From positions 1 through 27,724 of the forward strand of contig DAOQAK010000054.1 of assembly GCA_035353855.1 (NCBI GenBank): DNA of 27,724 bases. The letters run 5' to 3'. Of the stretch, positions 16,276 through 24,693 are shown one piece after another (positions within the stretch are counted from its first letter, which is position 1; each line of letters opens with the position of its first letter). The stretch comes from Bacteroidales bacterium (lineage in GTDB: Bacteria > Bacteroidota > Bacteroidia > Bacteroidales > CG2-30-32-10). The translations under genes were made by a program, and so were the position numbers. The notes beneath the pieces are model-generated. The model was given only the letters and a program-made list of their open reading frames with translations. It was not told where the DNA came from and ran no database searches.

Positions 16276-16857
16276 ATGGCATTCGAATTACCTAAACTAC
16301 CTTACGCGCCAACAGCGCTCGAACCTTATGTTTCAGCAAGAACTATTGAGTTCCATTATGGGAAACATCATCAGGCTTATGTGAATAATTTGAACAACCT
16401 GGTAAAGGGAACTGAATTTGAAAATGCTTCGCTCGAAGACATTATTAAAAAAGCTAACGGCGGAATTTTCAATAATGCTGCTCAAATATGGAATCATACT
16501 TTTTATTGGGAAAGTTTTGCACCCAATACCGGCGGTGAAGCTGGCGGAGCATTAGCAGATGCAATCAACAAATCGTATGGTTCATTTGCTCAGTTCAAAG
16601 AAAAATTTTCTGCTGCTGCTGCAACATTGTTTGGTTCAGGTTGGGCATGGCTGGTGAAGAAACAAGATGGCTCGCTTGACATTGTTCAGGAAAGCAATGC
16701 AGGAAACCCTATGACCAAAGGACTTGTTCCACTTTTAACCTGCGATGTTTGGGAACATGCATATTATTTGGATTATCAGAATAAGCGCCCCGATTATATT
16801 ACAGCTTTCTGGAACCTGGTGAACTGGAAAGAAGTGGAAAAAAGATTTGGAAAATAA
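16276..16857 (+). CDS. sodB: Superoxide dismutase, Fe-type
   Basis: A cytoplasmic enzyme of 193 residues that dismutates superoxide. The four metal ligands are visible: His27 in TIEFHYGKHHQAY, His74 in IWNHTFYWESF, and Asp157 and His161 in CDVWEHAYYLDYQNKRPDY. Gln70 in NNAAQIWNH is in the position that marks Fe-dependent rather than Mn-dependent members, though cambialistic enzymes exist in Bacteroidota. The length is full and there is no signal peptide. It is a single-gene unit with its own promoter. Confidence 0.96.
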   Translation: MAFELPKLPYAPTALEPYVSARTIEFHYGKHHQAYVNNLNNLVKGTEFENASLEDIIKKANGGIFNNAAQIWNHTFYWESFAPNTGGEAGGALADAINKSYGSFAQFKEKFSAAAATLFGSGWAWLVKKQDGSLDIVQESNAGNPMTKGLVPLLTCDVWEHAYYLDYQNKRPDYITAFWNLVNWKEVEKRFGK

Positions 16858-16860
16858 TTC

Positions 16861-16915
16861 TAAAGAACTTTGTGAATTCTGTGTTAAAATAAAACACAGA
16901 GTTTACAGAGAAAAA
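16861..16915. repeat. Intergenic inverted repeat, possible dispersed element or weak terminator
   Basis: TCTGTGTT/AACACAGA pair with a 7-base loop (16878-16900), flanked by CTTTGTGAATTCTGTG and CACAGAGTTTACAGAG. Sequences of the CTCTGTGTTAAA/CACAGAGTTCACAGAG kind recur between genes in many Bacteroidota genomes; that statement is from memory. The T tract is poor, so terminator function between the convergent sod and queG genes is uncertain. Confidence 0.4.
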
Positions 16916-16919
16916 AGAG

Positions 16920-17831
16920 TTACTTTGAGGAATTGCCTTTTATATTTCGTTTTATTTTTTCAAAGCCTATTCTTTTTATTGCTGAATCATTAAAAAGAAA
17001 ATTAAAATTTTCTTCATTAAGATTCTCCCAATCAGATTTTGTCATTTTCAAAAGTTCTGGGTTTGGCTTGAATTCATTGAGCTGAGCGAAAGGAATATTT
17101 TTATTCCATGGGCAAACATCCTGGCAAATATCACAACCGTAAATCCATCCGAATGTATTTTTAGTTGAAGCATCTTTTCGTTGTTCGATTGTAAAATTTG
17201 CAATACACTTTGAAGCGCTCAATTCAAAAGGTTTTTCGATGGCTGTAACCGGACAAGTATCAATGCATTTTGTACAGGTTCCGCAAAAATCTTTTTGTTT
17301 AACATCAGTCTCAAGCTCAATGCTGGTAAGTATTATACCTATTAAAACAAACGAACCGAAATTTTTATTTACAAGCAATGAATTTTTTCCTCTCCATCCC
17401 AGTCCGCATTCAATAGCCCATGTTTTCTCAAGAAGATGATTGCTGTCGACAAAAAATTGAAACAATGCATCCGGTTCAATAATTTTTATTTCATCAATCA
17501 GCTTACTAATTTTTTCTTTCAGCACCACATGATAATCGCGTGGAAAGGCATATTTGGTGATTTTATAAAATGAATCAGGATTTTGTTTTTCTTCAGGATA
17601 ATAGTTTGCAATAACTCCTATTACTGATTTTACTTCGGGTAAAATTTTTCGTGGGTCGGTTTTTTGTTCTGTATTTTTTTCAAGATAGGAAATGGTTCCC
17701 TGCTTTTTTTCGTTCAGCCAATTGATCAAATGTTCATGCTCTTCTTTCAAAAAATCTGCTTTAGCAATACCACATGCACTGAAGCCGATTTCTAAAGCTT
17801 TTTCTTTAATATATTTTGAAGATATTTTCAT
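16920..17831 (-). CDS. queG: Epoxyqueuosine reductase
   Basis: A protein of 303 residues, a cobalamin- and Fe-S-dependent enzyme that reduces epoxyqueuosine to queuosine in tRNA, the last step of queuosine synthesis. Two 4Fe-4S clusters are visible: CGTCTKCIDTCPVTAI and, after SASKCIAN, YGCDICQDVCPWN. The upstream part has the family stretches WAIECGLGWRGKNSLLVN and KYAFPRDYHVVLK. The length is slightly short compared with E. coli QueG, which has extra C-terminal repeats; this is usual for Bacteroidota. It follows ruvB on the same strand after a 102-base gap. Confidence 0.93.
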   Translation of the reverse strand: MKISSKYIKEKALEIGFSACGIAKADFLKEEHEHLINWLNEKKQGTISYLEKNTEQKTDPRKILPEVKSVIGVIANYYPEEKQNPDSFYKITKYAFPRDYHVVLKEKISKLIDEIKIIEPDALFQFFVDSNHLLEKTWAIECGLGWRGKNSLLVNKNFGSFVLIGIILTSIELETDVKQKDFCGTCTKCIDTCPVTAIEKPFELSASKCIANFTIEQRKDASTKNTFGWIYGCDICQDVCPWNKNIPFAQLNEFKPNPELLKMTKSDWENLNEENFNFLFNDSAIKRIGFEKIKRNIKGNSSK

Positions 17832-17930
17832 AGAATTAAAATACCGACGTGGATTTTACGGATTGATACGGGTTAAAGCGGATGATAAATTCTTGCAAAT
17901 CCTTATCATTGGTGTAATCCTATAATTTTT
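17832..17930. repeat. Intergenic repeat-like sequence between ruvB and queG
   Basis: Read on the - strand the gap contains GGATTACACCAATGATAAGG, then an inverted ATGATAA/TTATCAT pair, then AACCCGTATCAATCCGTAAA. The ATCCG...AATCCGTAAAATCC wording matches, from memory, short dispersed intergenic repeats found in many Bacteroidota. It encodes no open frame that I would call. Confidence 0.4.
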
Positions 17931-17933
17931 TGT

Positions 17934-18956
17934 TTAAAATAAATTTCCTTGTTTCGAAGTATTTATTTTTCCAAGATGTTTGTATGCTTTTTCAGTAGCT
18001 TCACGTCCGCGTGGTGTACGTTGTATATAACCTTCCTGCACCAGGAATGGTTCATATACTTCTTCAATGGTTCCGGAATCTTCGCCTACTGCTGTTGATA
18101 TTGTTGAAATTCCTACAGGACCTCCTTTAAATTTATCAATAATGGTTGAAAGAATTTTATTGTCCATTTCATCCAGTCCGTTTTCGTCAACATTCAATGC
18201 TTTTAAGGCATAATGCGAAATATCAAGATCGATAATTCCGTTGCCTTTTATTTGTGCGAAATCTCTGACACGGCGAAGCAGGGCGTTTGCAATACGCGGG
18301 GTTCCACGACTACGGCGTGCTATTTCATGAGCAGCATCGGGGTTTATTTCAATTTTTAAAATAGATGAAGAACGATTAACGATTTTCATTATAAGTGCAG
18401 CATCGTAATATGAAAGACGCGAATTGATTCCGAATCGTGCACGCAGCGGAGATGTAAGTAATCCTGAACGCGTAGTTGCTCCTATGAGTGTAAACGGGTT
18501 TAATGAAATTTGTATGCTTCGTGCATTGGGACCGGTTTCAATCATGATGTCGATGCGGTAATCTTCCATTGCGGAATATAAATATTCTTCAACAACCGGG
18601 CTGAGCCTGTGAATCTCGTCAATGAACAATACATCGTTTGCTTCGAGGCTGGTAAGTAATCCTGCCAGATCGCCCGGTTTATCAAGTACTGGTCCTGATG
18701 AGATTTTTATTCCTACACCCATTTCGTTGGCAATGATATGTGCAAGCGTGGTTTTTCCCAATCCCGGGGGACCATGTAATAACACGTGATCAAGAGCTTC
18801 GCCACGTTGTTTTGCTGCCTGAACAAAAACTTTTAAATTTTCAACAACCTGTTGTTGTCCTACGAAATCAACAAAATCAGAAGGACGCAACATTTTTTCA
18901 ATTTCACGTTCGGCAGGAGAAAGATTTTCTGGTTCAGGGTTTAGATTGGGATTCAT
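17934..18956 (-). CDS. ruvB: Holliday junction branch-migration ATPase RuvB
   Basis: AAA+ motor of the RuvABC resolvasome. With the start at 18956 it has 340 residues, the normal length. Motifs: Walker A GPPGLGKT (62-69), Walker B LFIDEIHRL (Asp113-Glu114), sensor LIGATTRSGLL followed by the arginine-finger region SPLRARFG, and the C-terminal winged helix GYIQRTPRGREATEKAYKHLG. A longer frame could begin at a TTG at 18980, but that TTG lies inside a TACCTTTG promoter element, so MNPNLNPEPE at 18956 is preferred. ruvA and ruvC are not in the window. Confidence 0.97.
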   Translation of the reverse strand: MNPNLNPEPENLSPAEREIEKMLRPSDFVDFVGQQQVVENLKVFVQAAKQRGEALDHVLLHGPPGLGKTTLAHIIANEMGVGIKISSGPVLDKPGDLAGLLTSLEANDVLFIDEIHRLSPVVEEYLYSAMEDYRIDIMIETGPNARSIQISLNPFTLIGATTRSGLLTSPLRARFGINSRLSYYDAALIMKIVNRSSSILKIEINPDAAHEIARRSRGTPRIANALLRRVRDFAQIKGNGIIDLDISHYALKALNVDENGLDEMDNKILSTIIDKFKGGPVGISTISTAVGEDSGTIEEVYEPFLVQEGYIQRTPRGREATEKAYKHLGKINTSKQGNLF

Positions 18957-18977
18957 TTGGAAAAAATCTACTATTGG

Positions 18978-18985
18978 CAAAGGTA
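18978..18985 (-). promoter_or_regulatory. -7 box for ruvB
   Basis: TACCTTTG on the - strand, an exact TAnnTTTG match, ends 21 bases before the ATG at 18956. Its last three bases are the TTG that could otherwise be read as an upstream start. Confidence 0.5.
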
Positions 18986-19049
18986 AGAAAAATATGAAAC
19001 GAAAATATGTAATTGAGAATAAACCTTATCAGTGATTTTGAAATAAAAT

Positions 19050-21902
19050 TTATTTCGCTTTTTCTTTCGTATACTTATCGTACAATTCAAATAAAAATTC
19101 GATGCGTTTGGTTTCGCTGGTAAAAGCTTGCGAGCGGTAGCAAATATCAACAGCTTTATCCAAAGCGTGGTGAGCTTTAACCAGTACAGGCGGCATAGTT
19201 AGCGGATCGTATAAATCGGCGAGGCTGCTTTCGGGAAATTGTTTTCTTGTATCTAAAACTTTTTGCGCAGCTTCTTCCACATTTTTTATTTGCTTATCTG
19301 TTGGATTTTCAGGCCAGGGGAAATTATTGTAGACTATTTTATTAGAATAGATAAAATCGCTTTTCATTCTTCCGCATACAAAACTCATCCATGCCATATG
19401 CATCTTACTTTCTAAAATACCAAAAAGATAAAAACCGGCATTCGGAATGAATGATGCAGTATTGTTAATTATAAATTTGGGGTTAACATAAGCAAATGGA
19501 ATGTAAACCCTTTTTTCTGATGATACTTTCGGGAACATTAAATATTCAGTAGATGGTTGTCTGTCTTCTGAAAATAATGTAGGAAAACTTGCCCAATGTC
19601 GTGTCCTTAATTTTGTACTGGCAAGTCGAAAGCTTTTAACTTTTTCGATTCGTTCTTGAATAAAAGGAATATGTCTTATTTCATTTAAGGGTGCATCTTT
19701 TAACCAAAGACAATACCTAACATTTCCATTTATAAAATCTCCTCCACCAATAAATGGTCTGATAAATTCTGAAATTTGAGGATATTTTTCCTTTATTTGA
19801 TTTACTTCATCAAGTGTCAACATCAAGTGTCCATTATCTGTCGATTCACTTCCTTTTATAATTTCAGGAACATTGCATAATGGTTTTGTTCTTGTAGTAA
19901 CAAATATATCATTTCCTTCAACTAAGTAAGGACTTATATTTTTTACCTTCACTTCGTGGGGTTCGCCTTTAATGTCTTCGTATTCGTAAATATATTTTTC
20001 GTTGGTATCGTAATTTGCAAAACCAATAATTACAACATGTACAGCGGCTTTACCTCGGGCTTCGTTAGTCCATTTGAAAGTGCGGTGTGCAAAATGGATT
20101 TTTATTTTATAGCGTGAAAATAATTCGTTCCATAATATTCCAACCTGCTCGCCCTGCGAAATGCTGTTGGTGCTTACAAATGCTACTTTAGTATTTGTGT
20201 TTTGAATAAACTGTGCGGCTTTGTAATACCATGCCGTAACATAATCAAGCACACCGGTTCCTTTTACTCCTTCGAAAACTTTTTCCATGTCGGCTTTTTG
20301 TTTGGTATTCTGTAATTGTTTACCAACAAAAGGAGGATTACCTAAAATATAATCGAAATTTAATCCGCGTGTCGGGATTTTATCTTTGCTTTCCACATCA
20401 ACAATTTCAATATTTTTTGTAAAAACATTTACTTTATCATAATGTGTTTCCGGCTCCGAAACCTTGTAAATAGTAGTGTTTTCGGTATGAACATTAAGTG
20501 TATAAAAATTATCGATTTTTCGCCAGTCGAGTTGCAATGCGTTTCCGTTAATAATGGCAGCACTTTTTCGTAAAGGCAATCGCATAAAATATTCCCCGAA
20601 TTCTTCGCTTACTTTCATGTTCATCTGGTGGTCCATAAGCCACATAGCCACTTGTGCAATCTGCGAAGGAAACTCTTCCAGTTCAATGCCGAAAAATTTA
20701 TCGATATCGAGTTTAACAAGATTTTCTATATCTATAACCTGTTGGCCTTTTTGAAGTGTTTTGATAATTTCAATTTCAAGCAAACGTAATTCGCGATAAG
20801 CAATAATTAAAAAATTACCGCAACCACACGCAGGGTCGAGGAAACGAAGCGATGAAATTTTTTCGTGAAATTTTATTAGTTTATTTCTGTTGTCTTTTAC
20901 CGATTCAAATTCTTTGTATAATGAATCAAGGAAAAGCGGTTTTATAACTTTCAGAATATTTTTTTCGGATGTGTAGTGAGCGCCAAGGTTGCGGCGTTCC
21001 ACAGGATTCATCACACTCTGAAATAACGAACCAAAAACTGCAGGTGAAATTTTTCCCCAATCAAGATTGCAACATTCCAATAATATTTTACGCATGTTGC
21101 TGTCGAATGAAGCTGGCGGAAGATTTTCTTCAAACAACTTTCCGTTCACATAAGGAAATTGTGATAACAGTTCTTCCAGGTTTTTTAATCGTTTTTCTTT
21201 AGGTGTATTCAGCACATAAAATAATTGTGAAATATGTGCTGCTAAATCGCTGCCGTCTTTGCTGGTTCGGGTTGCGATATACTCTCTGAGAATATCTTTT
21301 TCAAAAATCCCTGTGTCGTCGGCAAACAGGCAAAACAGCAAACGCACCAAATATAATTCAAGCGGATGACCTTCGTAACCTACTTCTTTTATTTTGTCGT
21401 GAAGTTTTCCCATCAGTTCTGCTGCATGAACATTTACGGGGTCTTCTTCTTTATATGTTTGTTTAGTGTAACCGGCAATGAATCCAAAAAGTTTTACATT
21501 TTTATAAAACTCTTTTATTTCAAATTCTTGTTCTGTATTTTCTTCAAGGTCGTATAACCGGAAGTTTCCAAAATCAGAGACCAGAACATATTTCGGGAGT
21601 TCGTTTTCTTTTAATCCCGGAAAATAATCGAGGGCTTGTTTGTATGCTTTGTCGAGATCTTTTCCTTTCGATTTGTGTTCAACCAGTATATTTCCTTTCC
21701 AAAGCAAATCAATGTAGCCGGTACTTTCATCAAGGCGTTTAACGGGCTTTTCAAAGCTTGCCACCCTGCGTCGCGAAATTCCGAAAACTTCGAAGAAGCC
21801 GTCCCAGAATGATTTTGCTTCGGCATCTTCACTGGTTTCTTTCTCCCATTCTTTGGAAAATTTTATAGCGCGCTCTTTTATTTCGTTCCAGCTAAGTGGC
21901 AT
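19050..21902 (-). CDS. MmeI-like (type IIL) restriction-modification enzyme
   Basis: A single-chain enzyme of 950 residues expected to both methylate and cut DNA. The N-terminal nuclease domain opens SWNEIKERAIKFSKEW and has Asp65-X9-Glu75-X-Lys77 (in GYIDLLWKGNILVEHKSKG), the same D-X9-E-X-K spacing as MmeI. A helical spacer covers about 120-330. The gamma-class N6-adenine methyltransferase has motif I FLDPACGCGNFL (Asp356 to Asn363) and motif IV GNPPF (Asn522 to Phe525). The C-terminal third should hold the target-recognition domain (about 650-850) and a helical tail. No separate methyltransferase, specificity or restriction gene is nearby, as expected for type IIL. All motifs look intact, so both activities are plausible. 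The site specificity cannot be read by eye. A BREX PglX-type enzyme is a less likely alternative because there are no BREX neighbours. Confidence 0.88.
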   Translation of the reverse strand: MPLSWNEIKERAIKFSKEWEKETSEDAEAKSFWDGFFEVFGISRRRVASFEKPVKRLDESTGYIDLLWKGNILVEHKSKGKDLDKAYKQALDYFPGLKENELPKYVLVSDFGNFRLYDLEENTEQEFEIKEFYKNVKLFGFIAGYTKQTYKEEDPVNVHAAELMGKLHDKIKEVGYEGHPLELYLVRLLFCLFADDTGIFEKDILREYIATRTSKDGSDLAAHISQLFYVLNTPKEKRLKNLEELLSQFPYVNGKLFEENLPPASFDSNMRKILLECCNLDWGKISPAVFGSLFQSVMNPVERRNLGAHYTSEKNILKVIKPLFLDSLYKEFESVKDNRNKLIKFHEKISSLRFLDPACGCGNFLIIAYRELRLLEIEIIKTLQKGQQVIDIENLVKLDIDKFFGIELEEFPSQIAQVAMWLMDHQMNMKVSEEFGEYFMRLPLRKSAAIINGNALQLDWRKIDNFYTLNVHTENTTIYKVSEPETHYDKVNVFTKNIEIVDVESKDKIPTRGLNFDYILGNPPFVGKQLQNTKQKADMEKVFEGVKGTGVLDYVTAWYYKAAQFIQNTNTKVAFVSTNSISQGEQVGILWNELFSRYKIKIHFAHRTFKWTNEARGKAAVHVVIIGFANYDTNEKYIYEYEDIKGEPHEVKVKNISPYLVEGNDIFVTTRTKPLCNVPEIIKGSESTDNGHLMLTLDEVNQIKEKYPQISEFIRPFIGGGDFINGNVRYCLWLKDAPLNEIRHIPFIQERIEKVKSFRLASTKLRTRHWASFPTLFSEDRQPSTEYLMFPKVSSEKRVYIPFAYVNPKFIINNTASFIPNAGFYLFGILESKMHMAWMSFVCGRMKSDFIYSNKIVYNNFPWPENPTDKQIKNVEEAAQKVLDTRKQFPESSLADLYDPLTMPPVLVKAHHALDKAVDICYRSQAFTSETKRIEFLFELYDKYTKEKAK

Positions 21903-21993
21903 AGATTATATTTTGTAAAATATAGATGTTCAACAAATTTAAATTTTATTAAGAAACGAAGTAAAAAATATTTTTAAAAAAAATAAATTATGA

Positions 21994-23361
21994 TCAGAGT
22001 TCAAATTTTTTTAAATGTTCAGGAACTTTTTCAAGTGAAACAATGTTGTTGGTTGTTTCGCAATCCCTTATTATATGAGGATTTCCGTTAATATCAATCA
22101 TCACAACTTTTGGACGGAATGTTATGAACTGCATCCATTGTGTAACATTATAAGCGCCTACACCATGAACCACCAGATGCTCACCTTTATTTAACAGAGG
22201 CAGGTTTATATTTTCGCGTATGGAATCGATGTTCATACATAAAGGCCCGTAAAGAGTAGTGTTTTCGGTGTAGTTCGTGAATTCCTGTGCGGGAGTTATT
22301 TTGTGTTCATACCAGAATGATGTGAAAAGAAGGTTAACGCCAATGTCAATAATGGTGGCTCGTTTCCCGTCGGAAAGATTTTTATTTGCAATGACTGTTC
22401 CCAGTAAATATCCTGCTTCATCAATCAATGCACGTCCGGTTTCGAGTATTAACAAAGGAAGATTCAATGGGTCGAGTTCTGATTTTGCCAATGTATTTAC
22501 TATAGCTTCAGCATAATCATCAAATGTGGGACTTATGTCGGAGCCTGGCAGATATGAGCTTTTCAGCGTATTCTTTGAAGCAAAGCCACCTCCAAGGTCG
22601 AGGTATTGAATACTAAAATGGTATTGTTTTTTTATTCGAGTAGCAAGCTCAGCCAGTTTTTTTGCAGCAACGGCATAAGCATTCGGACTAAGCATGAATG
22701 TTCCTATATGGCAATGCAATCCTTCCAGTTCAAGATTTCCCGACGAAATAATTATATTTACTGCATCCCATGCCTGTCCATTTTCATAATTAAAACCAAA
22801 GCGATCCCATATAGGATAAACACCGGTATCCATATTTACACGAATGGCTACTTTTGGTTTTTTATTTAGTTCTTTGGCTATTGCATTAACAGCATACAAT
22901 TCATCAAAATGGTCGATATGAATTAGCGAATTATTTTCAATTGCTTTTTTTATATCAACGTCAGATTTATCAGGACCGTTGAAAATTATTTTATTTCCGG
23001 GAACATTATTATCGAGCGCTTTCTGGTATTCAAATCCCGAAACTACTTCGGCCCACGAGCCTTCCTGGTGAAAGACATTACAAACAGCATCCAGGTAATT
23101 TGTTTTGTACGACCATGCAAATTGTACTTTTGGATAACGCGAAGTGAAAGCCTGTTTTGCTTTTTTAAAAGTATCGCGAATATTTTTTTCTGAAAAAATA
23201 AATAATGGTGAACCGTATTGTTTAATAAGTTCCTTCACTGCAAAACCGTCGATGTGTATTGTAGGTGCATATTCACTGCGCATCCCGAATTTATTGGGCA
23301 TCGTTGTTTCCAGTTTTTTAATAACGGGTCTTTCGTATCGTAGCTTTTCAGAATTTTCCAT
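21994..23361 (-). CDS. Fold-III PLP-dependent decarboxylase with leader-like N-terminal extension
   Basis: A protein of 455 residues in the diaminopimelate/ornithine decarboxylase family (alanine racemase-like barrel plus beta domain). PLP lysine: Lys86 in FAWSYKTN. Other cofactor and substrate motifs: LHCHIGT (His218), LDLGGGF (255-260), ETGR (307-310, EPGR in most relatives), YGPLC with Cys375, and GAYN (Tyr404). The core starts near residue 33; the extra N-terminal segment reads KLRYERPVIKKLETT and contains Y9-E-R-P12. It is the last gene of a four-gene operon, 28 bases after the ATP-grasp gene. The context makes housekeeping lysA unlikely; the substrate may be an amino acid, an amino-acyl conjugate, or a peptide-linked residue. 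Confidence 0.85.
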   Translation of the reverse strand: MENSEKLRYERPVIKKLETTMPNKFGMRSEYAPTIHIDGFAVKELIKQYGSPLFIFSEKNIRDTFKKAKQAFTSRYPKVQFAWSYKTNYLDAVCNVFHQEGSWAEVVSGFEYQKALDNNVPGNKIIFNGPDKSDVDIKKAIENNSLIHIDHFDELYAVNAIAKELNKKPKVAIRVNMDTGVYPIWDRFGFNYENGQAWDAVNIIISSGNLELEGLHCHIGTFMLSPNAYAVAAKKLAELATRIKKQYHFSIQYLDLGGGFASKNTLKSSYLPGSDISPTFDDYAEAIVNTLAKSELDPLNLPLLILETGRALIDEAGYLLGTVIANKNLSDGKRATIIDIGVNLLFTSFWYEHKITPAQEFTNYTENTTLYGPLCMNIDSIRENINLPLLNKGEHLVVHGVGAYNVTQWMQFITFRPKVVMIDINGNPHIIRDCETTNNIVSLEKVPEHLKKFEL

Positions 23362-23389
23362 GAACTATTTAAAAATTATCATTAATAAT

Positions 23390-24439
23390 TTAACATTCGC
23401 CTTGTGTAGAAATTTTTTCAAATTCTTTAATGTCAACGATCATATCCCACGAATAACGAATAAACATTTTTCCTGCTTTGAAATCAGTAAACGGTTTTAC
23501 TTCGTCATTGATAGCCAGTTTAACAAGCGCTTCGGGAATATTTTGTCCTGCGCCTACAGCCAGATAAACCCATGCCGGAATACGCGGATTAATTTCGAGC
23601 ATGTGAAATTCGTTGTCTTTTGTTTTCATCAGTTCCAGCTCTAATGCGCCGCGCCATTTAGTTTTACGGATGATATCATGAGTCATTTTTAAAAGTTCCT
23701 GTTCATTAACAGCAATTCCTGCCCATGCTTTTCCTTTATCGGTAATGTATTGTTTTCGCATGGGAACAGCCCCAATTGTGTTGCCTTTTCCGTCGCCCAG
23801 GGCAATTACATTATATTCCGAACCATTGATATATTGCTGAATTATCACGGGTAGTCCCCATTTTGCGCTGATGTTATTAAAGAATGAAATGACCTGTTGT
23901 GGTTCATAAGCAATAAAAGCATCGTAATACCTGCCTTTAACAACAACAGGAAAATCGAATGAAGAAGAAAGATTTTTAATTTCTTTTATTGAATAAATAA
24001 TTTTTGATGAAGGAACTTTTAAATCGTATTTCATTCCAAATGCTTCAAGATTTATTTTACTTCTTTCTTCAAACTGCCCTGCTGTAGGAAGAAAAGTTTG
24101 TATGCCCATTTCTTTAAGTACAGCTTCCAGTTTTATAAATGAAAATAATTCCGCATCAAAATTTGGTATAAGTACATTAATATTTTCTTTTTCGTTTATA
24201 TATTTTAATCGTTCGGTGATACTTTCTGTACCTGCCGATGGATAAGGAATACGATATGTTTTATCGATAAGGTTATGCATATATATTCCCGGTTCCAGGA
24301 GTTCATAAGCCAGACCGATAATGCGTGCATCAAAATATTCCGATTCTTTTAAAGCGCGAATAACAGGTATTCCGGGTCCGGGATTATCAGTAGCATTAAG
24401 GCCTGTAACTGCTATCGTGATTTTTTTTCTACCCATCAT
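23390..24439 (-). CDS. ATP-grasp ligase (carbamoyl-phosphate-synthase-like)
   Basis: A protein of 349 residues. The N-terminal pre-ATP-grasp domain (1-115) begins with a Rossmann-like strand, KKITIAVTGLNATDNPGPGI. The ATP-grasp core has FPVVVKGRYYDA (Lys168), the strand VIIQQYINGSEYNVIALGD, and the Mg-binding end ALELELM plus FHMLEINPRIPAWVYLA (Glu282, Asn284). Such enzymes activate a carboxylate as an acyl-phosphate and join it to an amine, thiol or similar group. Its start overlaps the end of the PqqD-like gene by 11 bases, which implies translational coupling. No carbamoyl-phosphate synthase partner is present. A peptide or amino-acid ligase role is inferred. Confidence 0.87.
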   Translation of the reverse strand: MMGRKKITIAVTGLNATDNPGPGIPVIRALKESEYFDARIIGLAYELLEPGIYMHNLIDKTYRIPYPSAGTESITERLKYINEKENINVLIPNFDAELFSFIKLEAVLKEMGIQTFLPTAGQFEERSKINLEAFGMKYDLKVPSSKIIYSIKEIKNLSSSFDFPVVVKGRYYDAFIAYEPQQVISFFNNISAKWGLPVIIQQYINGSEYNVIALGDGKGNTIGAVPMRKQYITDKGKAWAGIAVNEQELLKMTHDIIRKTKWRGALELELMKTKDNEFHMLEINPRIPAWVYLAVGAGQNIPEALVKLAINDEVKPFTDFKAGKMFIRYSWDMIVDIKEFEKISTQGEC

Positions 24440-24677
24440 TTTCAGTTAAATGATGCAGCTTCATCATGTTCATGAAATCGTTGTAATCGTGTTCAAAAGT
24501 ATATTCATCAATTTGATATTTTTCTGTTATCGCTGTTTTTATTTGATTGAAATTTTTTTCCAGGTTTTGAAGTTTTAAAATTTCAACGCCAATTCTGTTA
24601 ACAGAAAAAGATTCGCCGGTACTCGGGTTAAAAACAAAACCCGAATCGCTTAGAGCAATATTTTTTTTAAGTTTCAT
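24429..24677 (-). CDS. PqqD-like peptide-binding (RRE) protein
   Basis: A protein of 82 residues with the layout of the PqqD/RiPP-recognition-element fold: N-terminal beta strands (ALSDSGFVFNPSTGESFSVN), the turn and helix NRIGVEILKLQN (Asn27, Gly30), then helices LEKNFNQIKTAITEKYQIDEYT (split here only for description) and a final FMNMMKLHHLTEND helix. PqqD proteins bind the leader of a precursor peptide and present it to a modifying enzyme. No radical SAM gene or separate precursor is visible. It lies between the cyclase (16-base gap) and the ATP-grasp gene (11-base overlap). The family call is by pattern only. Confidence 0.72.
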   Translation of the reverse strand: MKLKKNIALSDSGFVFNPSTGESFSVNRIGVEILKLQNLEKNFNQIKTAITEKYQIDEYTFEHDYNDFMNMMKLHHLTENDG

Positions 24678-24693
24678 TTACGCTTTTAAAAAA

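Noticed and set aside
21994..23361. Reading the PLP enzyme as housekeeping diaminopimelate decarboxylase (lysA)
   Set aside because: The motif ETGR replaces EPGR, the N-terminus is extended, and the operon partners have nothing to do with lysine synthesis. It remains possible but is less likely.
23144..23644. A 166-codon + strand open frame across the decarboxylase/ATP-grasp junction
   Set aside because: It runs antisense to two genes with clear catalytic motifs, and its translation is low-complexity Phe/Ile/Ser-rich.
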